The notes under the pieces are model-generated. The model saw only the letters and a list, made by a program, of their open reading frames with translations, had not been told where the DNA came from and searched no databases. The position numbers and the translations under genes are program-made. A stretch of DNA of 64,000 nt. Origin: Rhodospirillales bacterium. Lineage in GTDB: Bacteria; Pseudomonadota; Alphaproteobacteria; Micavibrionales; Micavibrionaceae. Position 1 is the stretch's first letter, and each line of letters begins with the position of its first letter. Below, one piece after another: positions 18,034 to 25,655 of the stretch. The DNA is taken from contig JACKIU010000001.1 in the NCBI GenBank assembly GCA_020638295.1, forward strand, positions 496,001 to 560,000, in the 5' to 3' direction.

Positions 18034-19253
18034 ATAAAGCGCTTCACAATATCCGTGTTCTTGATCTTTCCCGCGTATTGGCCGGGCCGTATTGCACACA
18101 GATGCTCGGCGATCTGGGCGCGGAAATTATCAAGGTTGAGAAGCCCGGCGATGGTGATGACACGCGCACATGGGGACCGCCTTTCTTACAGGACGTCCAA
18201 GGTAGCGATACAAGCGAGAGCGCCTATTACCTGTCGTGCAACCGGAATAAAAAATCGATCGCAATCGATTTAACCACGCCCAAAGGACAAGGAATCATCA
18301 AATCCCTGATCGCGCAGTGCGATATAGTGATTGAGAATTTCAAGGTCGGGGGGCTGAAGAAATACGGGCTGGATTACGAGAGCCTGAAAAAAGACCACCC
18401 TACGCTTATATATTGTTCGATTACCGGCTTTGGTCAGACGGGGCCGCTGGCGCCGGAACCGGGATACGATTTTCTTGCTCAGGCCATGGCGGGCCTAATG
18501 GCCTGTACGGGCGAGCCGGATGGCAGTCCGATGAAAGTCGGCGTCGCCTTAAGCGACATTATGACCGGCCTGAATGCAGCCGTTGGCATATTGGCGGCGC
18601 TGCATGCGCGTAAACACAGCGGGCAGGGCCAGCATATTGATGTGGCGCTGAGCGATTGCACGCTGGCCGGGCTGACCAATATCGCGCAATATTACCTGAC
18701 TTCGGGCCAGTGCGCGCCGCGTATGGGCAATGCGCATTCGACGATTGTGCCGTATCAGGCGTTTGAGGCACGCGACGGGCATGTCATACTCGCGGTCGGC
18801 AATAATGACCAGTTTAAGCGCTTTTGCGATTTTACCGGGCATGGTTCATGGGCCGAGGACGAGCGTTTTGCCACCAACAGCGCACGGGTTTTGCACCGTG
18901 AAACGCTGGTGCCGATGATTGCCGAGACAATCGCGGCGAAAGATATGGCGCACTGGATTGAGGGGTTGCACAAAATTGATGTGCCGTGCGGACCGGTCAA
19001 TACTATGGATAAGGTTTTTGAGCAGCCACAGATCAAAGCACGCGGCATGGAAATTGAGATGGACCATCCGTTGGCCGATGCGCCCGTTCATCTGGTCGGC
19101 AGTCCGCTGAAACTTTCAGGAACGCCTGTCACTTACGAACATGCTCCGCCCGTATGCGGGCAGCATACGCACGATATTCTAAGCCAGCGGCTCAAGCTCT
19201 CCGATGCGGAGATTGAGGCGTTGGCGGCTGAACAGATTATCCAGATTAGTTAA
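18030..19253 (+). CDS. CoA-transferase family III (CaiB/BaiF)
   Basis: The product has 407 residues with the family start VLDLSRVLAGPYCTQMLGDL, then GAEIIKVEKPGDGDD, and the segment GYDFLAQAMAGLM that carries the catalytic Asp. These enzymes move CoA between organic acids; the substrate (formyl, carnitine, succinyl-mesaconate and others) cannot be told from sequence alone. It overlaps the prepilin peptidase by four bases, which couples two unrelated functions on one message. Its 3' end overlaps by eight bases the convergent small gene at 19246. Confidence 0.92.
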   Translation: MNKALHNIRVLDLSRVLAGPYCTQMLGDLGAEIIKVEKPGDGDDTRTWGPPFLQDVQGSDTSESAYYLSCNRNKKSIAIDLTTPKGQGIIKSLIAQCDIVIENFKVGGLKKYGLDYESLKKDHPTLIYCSITGFGQTGPLAPEPGYDFLAQAMAGLMACTGEPDGSPMKVGVALSDIMTGLNAAVGILAALHARKHSGQGQHIDVALSDCTLAGLTNIAQYYLTSGQCAPRMGNAHSTIVPYQAFEARDGHVILAVGNNDQFKRFCDFTGHGSWAEDERFATNSARVLHRETLVPMIAETIAAKDMAHWIEGLHKIDVPCGPVNTMDKVFEQPQIKARGMEIEMDHPLADAPVHLVGSPLKLSGTPVTYEHAPPVCGQHTHDILSQRLKLSDAEIEALAAEQIIQIS

Positions 19254-19431
19254 GTTTTGGGCCGTCGGGCTTATTTTCAAAACCGGCCGATGACGCCGCA
19301 TCACTGGTGGCGACCTTGATTACGCCAAGGTTATATGTCCGGCCTTCTCGCGGGTCTTTAATCGCCACGGCAGCGGCGACAATGGCTTCATACCCGGCAA
19401 AACCTGCTTCGTTTTTGTTCAAAATTTCCAT
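19246..19431 (-). CDS. Small conserved-looking protein, unknown
   Basis: The product has 61 residues, with no membrane span and no recognised family. A strong ribosome binding site (AAAGGAGA, about six bases before the ATG) argues it is real. The body (FAGYEAIVAAAVAIKDPREG) is helical and moderately acidic. It overlaps the end of the CoA-transferase gene on the other strand and lies downstream of the next leftward gene, so they may be cotranscribed. Confidence 0.6.
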   Translation of the reverse strand: MEILNKNEAGFAGYEAIVAAAVAIKDPREGRTYNLGVIKVATSDAASSAGFENKPDGPKLN

Positions 19432-19464
19432 CTCTTCTCTCCTTTAACACACCCCGCCCTTTGC

Positions 19465-19872
19465 TTATGTCCTTATCAGAACCGGAACCGAATGCATAAT
19501 CCTTTCATCATTATCGTTACTGACATCGAGACTTACCAAAAGCAAGTTGCGTGCCATTTCCAAACGCCCGATGCAGTCTTCCTTGATTTCCAGCCTGGCT
19601 TCATCAAGGTCACCGTTCATTTGGGTGATGGTGACAATCTGCCTGTCCTTATCCCATTCAACCCAGCTCAGGACATTTTCGAACTTGTGCTCGACCACCA
19701 TGACCAGTTTGCCGTCTTCAAACGCCAAAAGCGGATCTTTATGAATGATCCCGTGTTTTGGGTCTGTTTGCGGCTCGACCGGTGTGGGCCGGGCACTTTG
19801 CTCTGATTTTGTCCCAAAGCTCAACCCTATTTTATGCAGGAAATCCGTTAATATTTTTATAATTTTTGACAT
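19465..19872 (-). CDS. Hypothetical protein, 135 residues
   Basis: The frame is open much further upstream, but that part is antisense to pyrB; the real start is the Met at 19872 (MSKIIKILTDFLHKIG), with AAAGG eight bases before it. The C-terminal 80 residues are beta-rich (LAFEDGKLVMVVEHKFENVL, VTITQMNGDLDEARLEI). There is no signal peptide and no recognised family. It is divergent from pyrB, with about 150 bases between them in which I see no clear promoter. Confidence 0.65.
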   Translation of the reverse strand: MSKIIKILTDFLHKIGLSFGTKSEQSARPTPVEPQTDPKHGIIHKDPLLAFEDGKLVMVVEHKFENVLSWVEWDKDRQIVTITQMNGDLDEARLEIKEDCIGRLEMARNLLLVSLDVSNDNDERIMHSVPVLIRT

Positions 19873-20026
19873 TTTTTGACCTTTCGAATGAAAGAAAAAG
19901 AGAAAAAAGAAGAGAAGCGACAGAATTGTCTTTCCTGAGTATAGCAAAAATTTTCCCCCTAGACAGCGCCTAAGGTTCTGTGGTTTTGCTTTATGTGATG
20001 TGTTTTTTTCGTACGGGGATACAACT

Positions 20027-20938
20027 ATGCGCCATTTATTAGGGATTGATGAGCTGGATGCCGGGCAAATCGGCGCGTTTTTAACCCGGGCGCAGGAATA
20101 TTCCGATGCGCTCAAAAGCGGATCGTGGAATACGGAACGGCTGAAGAACAAGGTTATCCTGCATCTGTTTTTTGAAAATTCGACGCGCACATTGACCTCT
20201 TTTGAGATTGCGGCCAAGCGCCTCGGCGCAGATGTGGTCAACTGGAACCCGGAGACCAGCTCACTGGCCAAGGGTGAGAATTTTATCGACACGGTCGATA
20301 CGCTGGTTTCGATGAAGCCCGATGGAATTGTGATGCGCCACAGTGAATACGGCGCGCCGAAATTTGTCGCCAGCCGCGCCGGATGCCCGGTGATTAACGG
20401 CGGGGATAGCTGGCGTGAGCATCCGACGCAGGCGTTGCTGGATGCGCTGACGATGCGGCAGCATTTCGGCAAGATTGAGGGGCTGAAGGTCACTATCGTT
20501 GGGGATATTGCCCATAGCCGGGTCGCCTCCTCCAACATGCAGCTTTTGACCAAGATGGGCGCGCAGGTCAGTGTGGTCGCGCCGAAAGTTCTGATGCCCG
20601 AAAGCCTGCCGTTTAAAGAGATCAAGGCCTACGATTCTCTTGAGGATGGTCTGCCGGGGGCGGATGTGGTGATGACGCTGCGCCTGCAAAAAGAGCGCAT
20701 GGATAAGGCGCTGATTTCCGATGCGGCGTATTTCAATGAGTTTGGCCTGACGTTTGAAAAACTGGAAAAGCTTTGCCCGCAGGCAATGATTATGGAGCCC
20801 GGGCCGCTGGTGCGCGGGGTACAGATGGAAGATAGCGTGGCCGAAGATCCGCAGCGCAGCCTGATTTTGCGTCAGGTCGCCAACGGCATTCCGACGCGGA
20901 TGGCGGTGCTGGATATGTTGGTTGGTGATGTGGCATGA
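20027..20938 (+). CDS. pyrB: Aspartate carbamoyltransferase catalytic subunit
   Basis: Joins carbamoyl phosphate to aspartate in the second step of pyrimidine synthesis. The 303-residue protein has the carbamoyl-phosphate loop ENSTRTLTSFE, HPTQALLD (active-site His), and DIAHSRVASSN. The last helix reads ANGIPTRMAVLDMLVG. I start it at Met 20027, with GGGGA seven bases upstream, rather than the in-frame Met nine codons earlier. The STRT signature is followed by Leu where many family members have Arg or Gln. The last 27 bases are nearly duplicated 158 bp downstream across a repeat. No pyrC follows. Confidence 0.95.
   Translation: MRHLLGIDELDAGQIGAFLTRAQEYSDALKSGSWNTERLKNKVILHLFFENSTRTLTSFEIAAKRLGADVVNWNPETSSLAKGENFIDTVDTLVSMKPDGIVMRHSEYGAPKFVASRAGCPVINGGDSWREHPTQALLDALTMRQHFGKIEGLKVTIVGDIAHSRVASSNMQLLTKMGAQVSVVAPKVLMPESLPFKEIKAYDSLEDGLPGADVVMTLRLQKERMDKALISDAAYFNEFGLTFEKLEKLCPQAMIMEPGPLVRGVQMEDSVAEDPQRSLILRQVANGIPTRMAVLDMLVGDVA
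20903..20929 (+). repeat. pyrB 3'-end segment duplicated downstream, copy 1
   Basis: GCGGTGCTGGATATG at 20903-20917 occurs again at 21061-21075, and similarity continues for about ten more bases. Copy 1 is the real pyrB end. Copy 2 would encode AVLDMLVGE and a stop, a plausible PyrB C-terminus in its own right. Confidence 0.7.
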
Positions 20939-20939
20939 A

Positions 20940-21051
20940 CAGCGAAGACGCAAAGACACGAAGTGCGCTTACCGCAACCCCGGGCTTGACCCGGGGCCTA
21001 TACAATTTAGCTGAATATTCCTATGGGCCCCGGCTTTCGCCGGGGTTGCGA
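20940..21051. repeat. Composite palindromic repeat between pyrB and plsY
   Basis: It opens with a GAAGACGCAAAGACACGAAG unit, then a large imperfect inverted repeat: CGCAACCCCGGGC-ttga-CCCGGGG (from 20973) opposed by GGGCCCCGGC-tttc-GCCGGGGTTGCG (to 21050). The GC-rich arms match those at 4993-5011. Together with the duplicated pyrB end it looks like an insertion between pyrB and plsY. Confidence 0.75.
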
Positions 21052-21060
21052 TGCGTTTTT

Positions 21061-21087
21061 GCGGTGCTGGATATGCTGGTGGGGGAA
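21061..21087 (+). repeat. pyrB 3'-end segment, copy 2
   Basis: Second copy of the segment at 20903-20929. It ends in GGGGGA, which serves as the ribosome binding site of plsY. Confidence 0.65.
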
Positions 21088-21091
21088 TAAC

Positions 21092-21736
21092 ATGATGTAT
21101 CTGATCGCCTATCTGGTCGGTGCTATTCCTTTTGGACTCATCCTTACTAAAATTTTTACAAAACAAGACATTCGAACCATCGGTTCGGGTAATATAGGGG
21201 CAACGAATGTTCTAAGAACAGGCAACCGCTGGTTAGCGTTTTTCACCCTTATTCTGGATATTTTAAAAGGCGCAGTTTTAATCTGGTTTTTGTTTGGTTC
21301 TTCACTTTTTTCGACGCCGGATTTTTCCGAAATCGACCCGCTTATTGCCCCTGATCTTGGGCACGTATTAGCTTTAACAACTGGTTTTTTTGTTATTTTG
21401 GGCCATTGCTTCCCGGTCTGGTTGAAATTCAAAGGTGGGAAAGGTGTGGCGACGACGTTTGGCGTTTTGTTCGCCGCTGTGCCGTGGACCGGATTTATTG
21501 CGGCGGTGACGTGGGGGATTGTCGCCGGGTTTTCGCGCACTTCTTCTTTGTCGGCTTTGAGCGCGGTGGGACTAGCGCCGCTGGTCACCTTTATATATTA
21601 CGGCCCAATGCCGGCGGGGATTACGGCGCTCATCGCCGCTTTGGTGATCTGGCGGCACAAGGACAATATCAAACGCCTGATGGCCGGAACCGAGCCGAAA
21701 ATCGGACAGAAGAGAGAAGAGAAAGAACAGGAATAA
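21092..21736 (+). CDS. plsY: Glycerol-3-phosphate acyltransferase (acyl-phosphate dependent)
   Basis: Transfers the acyl group from acyl phosphate to sn-glycerol-3-phosphate, the first step of phospholipid synthesis, in the inner membrane. The protein has about 214 residues, several membrane spans, and the PlsY motifs GSGNIGATNVLRTG and KFKGGKGVATTFG. Two adjacent Met codons (21092, 21095) follow GGGGGA; either may be used. Upstream codons in frame derive from the repeat and are not part of the gene. dprA follows after a second type of repeat. Confidence 0.94.
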   Translation: MMYLIAYLVGAIPFGLILTKIFTKQDIRTIGSGNIGATNVLRTGNRWLAFFTLILDILKGAVLIWFLFGSSLFSTPDFSEIDPLIAPDLGHVLALTTGFFVILGHCFPVWLKFKGGKGVATTFGVLFAAVPWTGFIAAVTWGIVAGFSRTSSLSALSAVGLAPLVTFIYYGPMPAGITALIAALVIWRHKDNIKRLMAGTEPKIGQKREEKEQE

Positions 21737-21744
21737 TCATTGAT

Positions 21745-21836
21745 GTCATTGCGAGCGCAGCGAAGCAATCCATCTCTTGTACACGCTTTAGAGATGGATT
21801 GCCGCGTCGGCCTTATCAGGCCTCCTCGCAATGACG
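21745..21836. repeat. 92-bp GTCATTGCGAG repeat, copy 1
   Basis: Begins GTCATTGCGAGCGCAGCG and ends CTCGCAATGACG, with an internal AATCCATCTCT...AGAGATGGATT stem. A close reverse-complement copy lies at 55258-55349. Being an almost perfect hairpin in RNA, it may end or protect transcripts. An in-frame ATG upstream of dprA falls inside it and is probably not a start. Confidence 0.85.
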
Positions 21837-21848
21837 AGAAAGAAAAAC

Positions 21849-22982
21849 ATGCAACAAAACTTAGTCAAAACATTGCCCCTCTCTGAAGCGGATAAGCTCG
21901 CCTGGCTGCGGCTGAGCCGAACGGAGAATGTCGGGCCGATTACGTTTTACCGGTTGGTGGAGCGGTTCGGCAACGTCGAACAGGCGCTTGAAGCTTTGCC
22001 GGAGCTTTCGCGGCGCGGCGGGCGGGCCAAGCCTTTGAAAGCGCCGGACCTGCAAACAATCGAAAAAGAATATGAAGCCTTGCGGGCGCAGGGCGGGGAT
22101 ATCGTCACAGCCGGATGCGAAGCCTATCCGCTGGCGCTCTCCGCAATCGACGATGCACCGCCTGTGCTGTCGTATTTTGGCGATATTAAACTGGCGGGGC
22201 GTAATTGCATCGGCATGGTCGGGGCGCGTAATGCTTCGCTGAACGGGCGGAAATTTGCGCAAAAACTTGCTGGTGATTTGGGCAGACTCGATCAAACGAT
22301 CGTGAGCGGGCTGGCGCGCGGGATTGATACGGCGGCGCATCAGGGGTCGCTGTCCACCGGCACGATTGCCGTGGTTGCCGGTGGAATTGATGAAATTTAT
22401 CCGCCGGAAAACGCACCGCTGTTTGCCGAGATCAAAGAGCGCGGGCTTATTCTGGCCGAGGGCCCTTTAGGCACCGCACCCAAGGCACAACATTTCCCTA
22501 AACGCAACCGGATTGTTTCGGGGCTGTCGCGGGCGGTGATCGTAATTGAGGCGACGATGCGCAGCGGCTCTCTCATCACGGCGCGCATGGCCGGGGAACA
22601 GGGGCGCGATGTGATGGCGGTGCCGGGACATCCGCTGGACCCGCGCGCGCAAGGGCCTAATCATCTGATCCGTGAGGGCGCGACGCTGGTGCGTAATGCG
22701 GATGATGTTCTCGAGATCATTCGCAACTTTTCAGGCAATGGTTTGCGCGAGCCTTTACGCCCTTCCCCGAGTTTTACACAGGGCCCCGCCAATGACGATG
22801 ATGTCCCGGAAAATGCGCAGGAGGGCATCTTGGAGAATTTATCCTTTACCCCCGTCACGGTTGACGAATTGCTCCGATCCTGTCATATGAGCATTCCGGT
22901 ATTGCAAACCGTGCTGCTCGAATTGGAGCTGGCCGGACGAGTAAAACGCGAACCCGGTGGGCGGGTGAGTCTGCTGAATTAA
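21849..22982 (+). CDS. dprA: DNA-processing protein DprA/Smf
   Basis: Binds single-stranded DNA and loads RecA during natural transformation. The Rossmann-like core includes GMVGARNASLNG, SGLARGIDTAAH and AVVAGGIDEIYPPEN, followed by FPKRNRIVSGLS and GSLITARMA. The N-terminus has a SAM-like region and the C-terminus a winged-helix domain (FTPVTVDELLRSC onward). I prefer Met 21849 over 21831, which lies in a repeat. Pilus, prepilin peptidase and DprA in one window would allow DNA uptake, but no comEC or comEA was seen. Confidence 0.93.
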   Translation: MQQNLVKTLPLSEADKLAWLRLSRTENVGPITFYRLVERFGNVEQALEALPELSRRGGRAKPLKAPDLQTIEKEYEALRAQGGDIVTAGCEAYPLALSAIDDAPPVLSYFGDIKLAGRNCIGMVGARNASLNGRKFAQKLAGDLGRLDQTIVSGLARGIDTAAHQGSLSTGTIAVVAGGIDEIYPPENAPLFAEIKERGLILAEGPLGTAPKAQHFPKRNRIVSGLSRAVIVIEATMRSGSLITARMAGEQGRDVMAVPGHPLDPRAQGPNHLIREGATLVRNADDVLEIIRNFSGNGLREPLRPSPSFTQGPANDDDVPENAQEGILENLSFTPVTVDELLRSCHMSIPVLQTVLLELELAGRVKREPGGRVSLLN

Positions 22983-22999
22983 GCAAATAGGAAGAGCTT

Positions 23000-25561
23000 T
23001 TGTCCAATAACCTTGTCATTGTAGAGTCCCCGGCGAAGGCCAAAACGATCGGGAAATATCTCGGGCCCGATTATGAAGTGCTGGCCTCATTCGGGCATGT
23101 GCGCGATCTGGTGAATAAGGACGGTTCGGTCCTGCCCGAAGACAGTTTCGCGATGAAATGGGAACTGGGCGAGCGCTCGGCCAAGCATGTTAACGACATC
23201 AAACGCGCGGTGAAAAAAGCCGGTGCAATCTGGCTGGCGCCTGACCCGGATCGCGAGGGGGAAGCCATTGCCTGGCACGTGCGCGAAATTCTGAACGATG
23301 ACAGGCTGCTGGAGGGCAAGCAGGTCCACCGCGTGACCTTTAACGAAATTACCAAGACCGCCGTGCAAGAGGCTTTCCGGCATGCGCGGGGGCTGGACCA
23401 GCCGTTGATTGAGGCGTATCTGGCGCGCCGGGCGCTGGATTATCTGGTTGGGTTTAATCTTTCACCCGTATTGTGGCGGAAATTGCCGGGATCGAAATCT
23501 GCGGGGCGCGTGCAATCTGTTGCGCTGCGGTTGATTTGCGAGCGCGAGGCGGAGATTGAGATTTTTAAGGCGCAGGAATACTGGTCGATTGAGGCCCGGC
23601 TGCATACGGCTGATGGCGCACCCTTTACCGCGCGACTGACGCATCTGGCCGGGAACAAACTGGATAAGCTGGATATTGGGAGCGAGCATGCCGCGCAGAT
23701 TGCTGTGGAGCGCATACGAGGCAAAGCGCTGTCGGTGCAAAAGATTGAGAAGAAACAGGTGCGGCGCAACCCGCCCGCCCCGTTTATTACTTCATCGCTG
23801 CAAATGGAGGCATCGCGTAAACTGGGGATGAGCGCGTCGCAGACGATGCGCACGGCGCAAAGCCTGTATGAGGCCGGGTTTATTACTTATATGCGTACGG
23901 ATGGGACGACGCTGTCGAATGAGGCGGTGGCGCAAGCACGCAGCGTGATCAAAAGCGAATACGGCGGTGCGTATCTGCCCGATGCGCCGCGGCTGTATAA
24001 GTCGAAAGCCAAGAACGCCCAAGAGGCGCACGAGGCGATTCGCCCGACGGATCTGTCGAAAATTCCGGGCAAGTCGGGTTCGCCGATGAAGGATGAAAAG
24101 GAACGCCGCCTGTATGAGTTGATCTGGAAGCGGACGATGGCTTCGCAGATGGAAAATGCGGTGATGGACCAGATGAAGGTCGATATTTCCGACGGCACGG
24201 ATGATGTGATTTTGCGGGCCAACGGTTCGGTTGTCACTTTTGACGGTTTTCTGACGCTGTATCAGGAAAGCACGGACAAGGACGATGGCAAAGATCCGTC
24301 CGATGAAGACACCGATGACAAGGATAGACGCCTGCCGCCGATGAATGAGGGTGAAAATTCGAAGCTGGCCGAGGTCATTCCAGATCAGCATTTCACCCAG
24401 CCGCCGCCACGCTATTCCGAGGCCTCACTGGTCAAGGCGATGGAGGAGATGGGGATCGGCCGCCCTTCGACCTATGCCTCGATCATGCAGGTTTTGCGCG
24501 ATCGCAACTATGTCGAGATGCAATCACGGCGCTTTGTTCCGCAGGACCGCGGGCGCGTGGTTACGACCTTCCTGACCAATTTCTTTACCAAATATGTCGA
24601 TTATGATTTTACCGCCAATCTGGAAGAAGAGCTGGATGCGATTGCCGGCGGGCATGTTGATTGGAAAGAGGCGCTGCGCCTGTTCTGGATCGATTTCAAG
24701 GCCGCCGTCGATGAGGCCAAGGGGCTGACGATCACGGACGTGATCAATCATCTGGACGAGGAGTTGGGGCCGCATTTCTTTCCCGAAGGCGGTGAGAGCC
24801 GGAAGTGTCAGGCCTGCGGCAGCGGGCGTTTGGGGCTGAAGCTCGGCAAGTTCGGCGCCTTTATCGGGTGTTCGAATTATCCGGAGTGTAAATTTACCAA
24901 GCCTTTGGTCGTGCCGGATGGCGAAGAAGACGGTGAGCTGGCCGCGCTGGCGAATGAGCCGAAAGAGTTAGGGACAGAGCCGGGCACGGGCCGCACTGTC
25001 AGTCTTCGCCGCGGGCCCTATGGGCCGTATGTGCAGATTGATCCTGCGCCGGAAGAGGCGGTTGATTACACGGAATATGACGCGGCGATAAAGATTTGGG
25101 AAGAGGCCAAGGCTGCGGCGAAGGCGGAAGGCAAGAAAGCGCCGAAGAAACCGACCAAGCCGAAAGCGCCGAAGCCGAAGCGTCAGGGACTACCAGCCGG
25201 GGTTTCCGTGGCGGATGTGACGCTGGAAAAGGCGCTATCGCTGCTCGCCCTGCCGCGCGATGTGGGTGAACACCCGGAAACAGGCAAGATGATCAAGGCC
25301 GGGATTGGCCGGTTTGGCCCCTTTGTGCAGCATGACGGCAAATTCGCCTCGATTCCGAAGGATGAAGACGTGATGACCATCGGGATGAACCGCGCGGTGG
25401 ATCTGATCGCCAAGAAGATGGAACGCGACGCGGCAAAGGCGACCAAAGCCGCAACAGGCAAGGACGATAAAAAGAACAAGGCGCCGGCGAAGAAAAAAGC
25501 GGCCAAGAAAAAGCCTGCCGCTAAAAAGAAAACGACGCCTAAGAAAAAGAAAAGCGCTTAA
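23000..25561 (+). CDS. topA: DNA topoisomerase I
   Basis: Relaxes negative supercoils by cutting one strand. Initiation is at TTG 23000, with AGGAAG just upstream; the family N-terminus NLVIVESPAKAKTIGKYLG begins three residues later. The Toprim acidic motif APDPDREGEA is present and the active-site Tyr lies in FITYMRTDGT. After the core comes one four-Cys zinc ribbon (CQAC...CSNYPEC), then Topo_C repeats (GRTVSLRRGPYGPYVQ, IGRFGPFVQHD) and a long Lys/Ala-rich tail. Length is 853 residues, normal for alphaproteobacteria. It follows dprA by 17 bases, the usual dprA-topA order. Confidence 0.96.
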   Translation: MSNNLVIVESPAKAKTIGKYLGPDYEVLASFGHVRDLVNKDGSVLPEDSFAMKWELGERSAKHVNDIKRAVKKAGAIWLAPDPDREGEAIAWHVREILNDDRLLEGKQVHRVTFNEITKTAVQEAFRHARGLDQPLIEAYLARRALDYLVGFNLSPVLWRKLPGSKSAGRVQSVALRLICEREAEIEIFKAQEYWSIEARLHTADGAPFTARLTHLAGNKLDKLDIGSEHAAQIAVERIRGKALSVQKIEKKQVRRNPPAPFITSSLQMEASRKLGMSASQTMRTAQSLYEAGFITYMRTDGTTLSNEAVAQARSVIKSEYGGAYLPDAPRLYKSKAKNAQEAHEAIRPTDLSKIPGKSGSPMKDEKERRLYELIWKRTMASQMENAVMDQMKVDISDGTDDVILRANGSVVTFDGFLTLYQESTDKDDGKDPSDEDTDDKDRRLPPMNEGENSKLAEVIPDQHFTQPPPRYSEASLVKAMEEMGIGRPSTYASIMQVLRDRNYVEMQSRRFVPQDRGRVVTTFLTNFFTKYVDYDFTANLEEELDAIAGGHVDWKEALRLFWIDFKAAVDEAKGLTITDVINHLDEELGPHFFPEGGESRKCQACGSGRLGLKLGKFGAFIGCSNYPECKFTKPLVVPDGEEDGELAALANEPKELGTEPGTGRTVSLRRGPYGPYVQIDPAPEEAVDYTEYDAAIKIWEEAKAAAKAEGKKAPKKPTKPKAPKPKRQGLPAGVSVADVTLEKALSLLALPRDVGEHPETGKMIKAGIGRFGPFVQHDGKFASIPKDEDVMTIGMNRAVDLIAKKMERDAAKATKAATGKDDKKNKAPAKKKAAKKKPAAKKKTTPKKKKSA

Positions 25562-25567
25562 TTTTCT

Positions 25568-25646
25568 AACCACAGATGGACACAGATATACACGGATTAT
25601 TCTTTGATGTTCAAACATCTGTGTTCATCCGTGTTTATCTGTGGTT
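25568..25646. repeat. CACAGAT-type inverted repeat between topA and rnr
   Basis: AACCACAGATGGACACAGAT at the left is answered on the right by ATCCGTGTTTATCTGTGG followed by TT, with about 20 bases between the 30-base imperfect arms. A single arm recurs just before rnd at 38441-38466. This repeat type is widespread in unrelated genomes and often lies beside GxxExxY genes. Confidence 0.8.
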
Positions 25647-25655
25647 TTTTAAAAT

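Noticed and set aside
19873..20625. Upstream extension of the 135-residue protein gene across pyrB
   Set aside because: It is antisense to pyrB; the internal Met at 19872 has a ribosome binding site and marks the true start.
21831..21848. ATG at 21831 as dprA start
   Set aside because: It falls in the 92-bp repeat and has no ribosome binding site; Met 21849 gives the expected DprA N-terminus.
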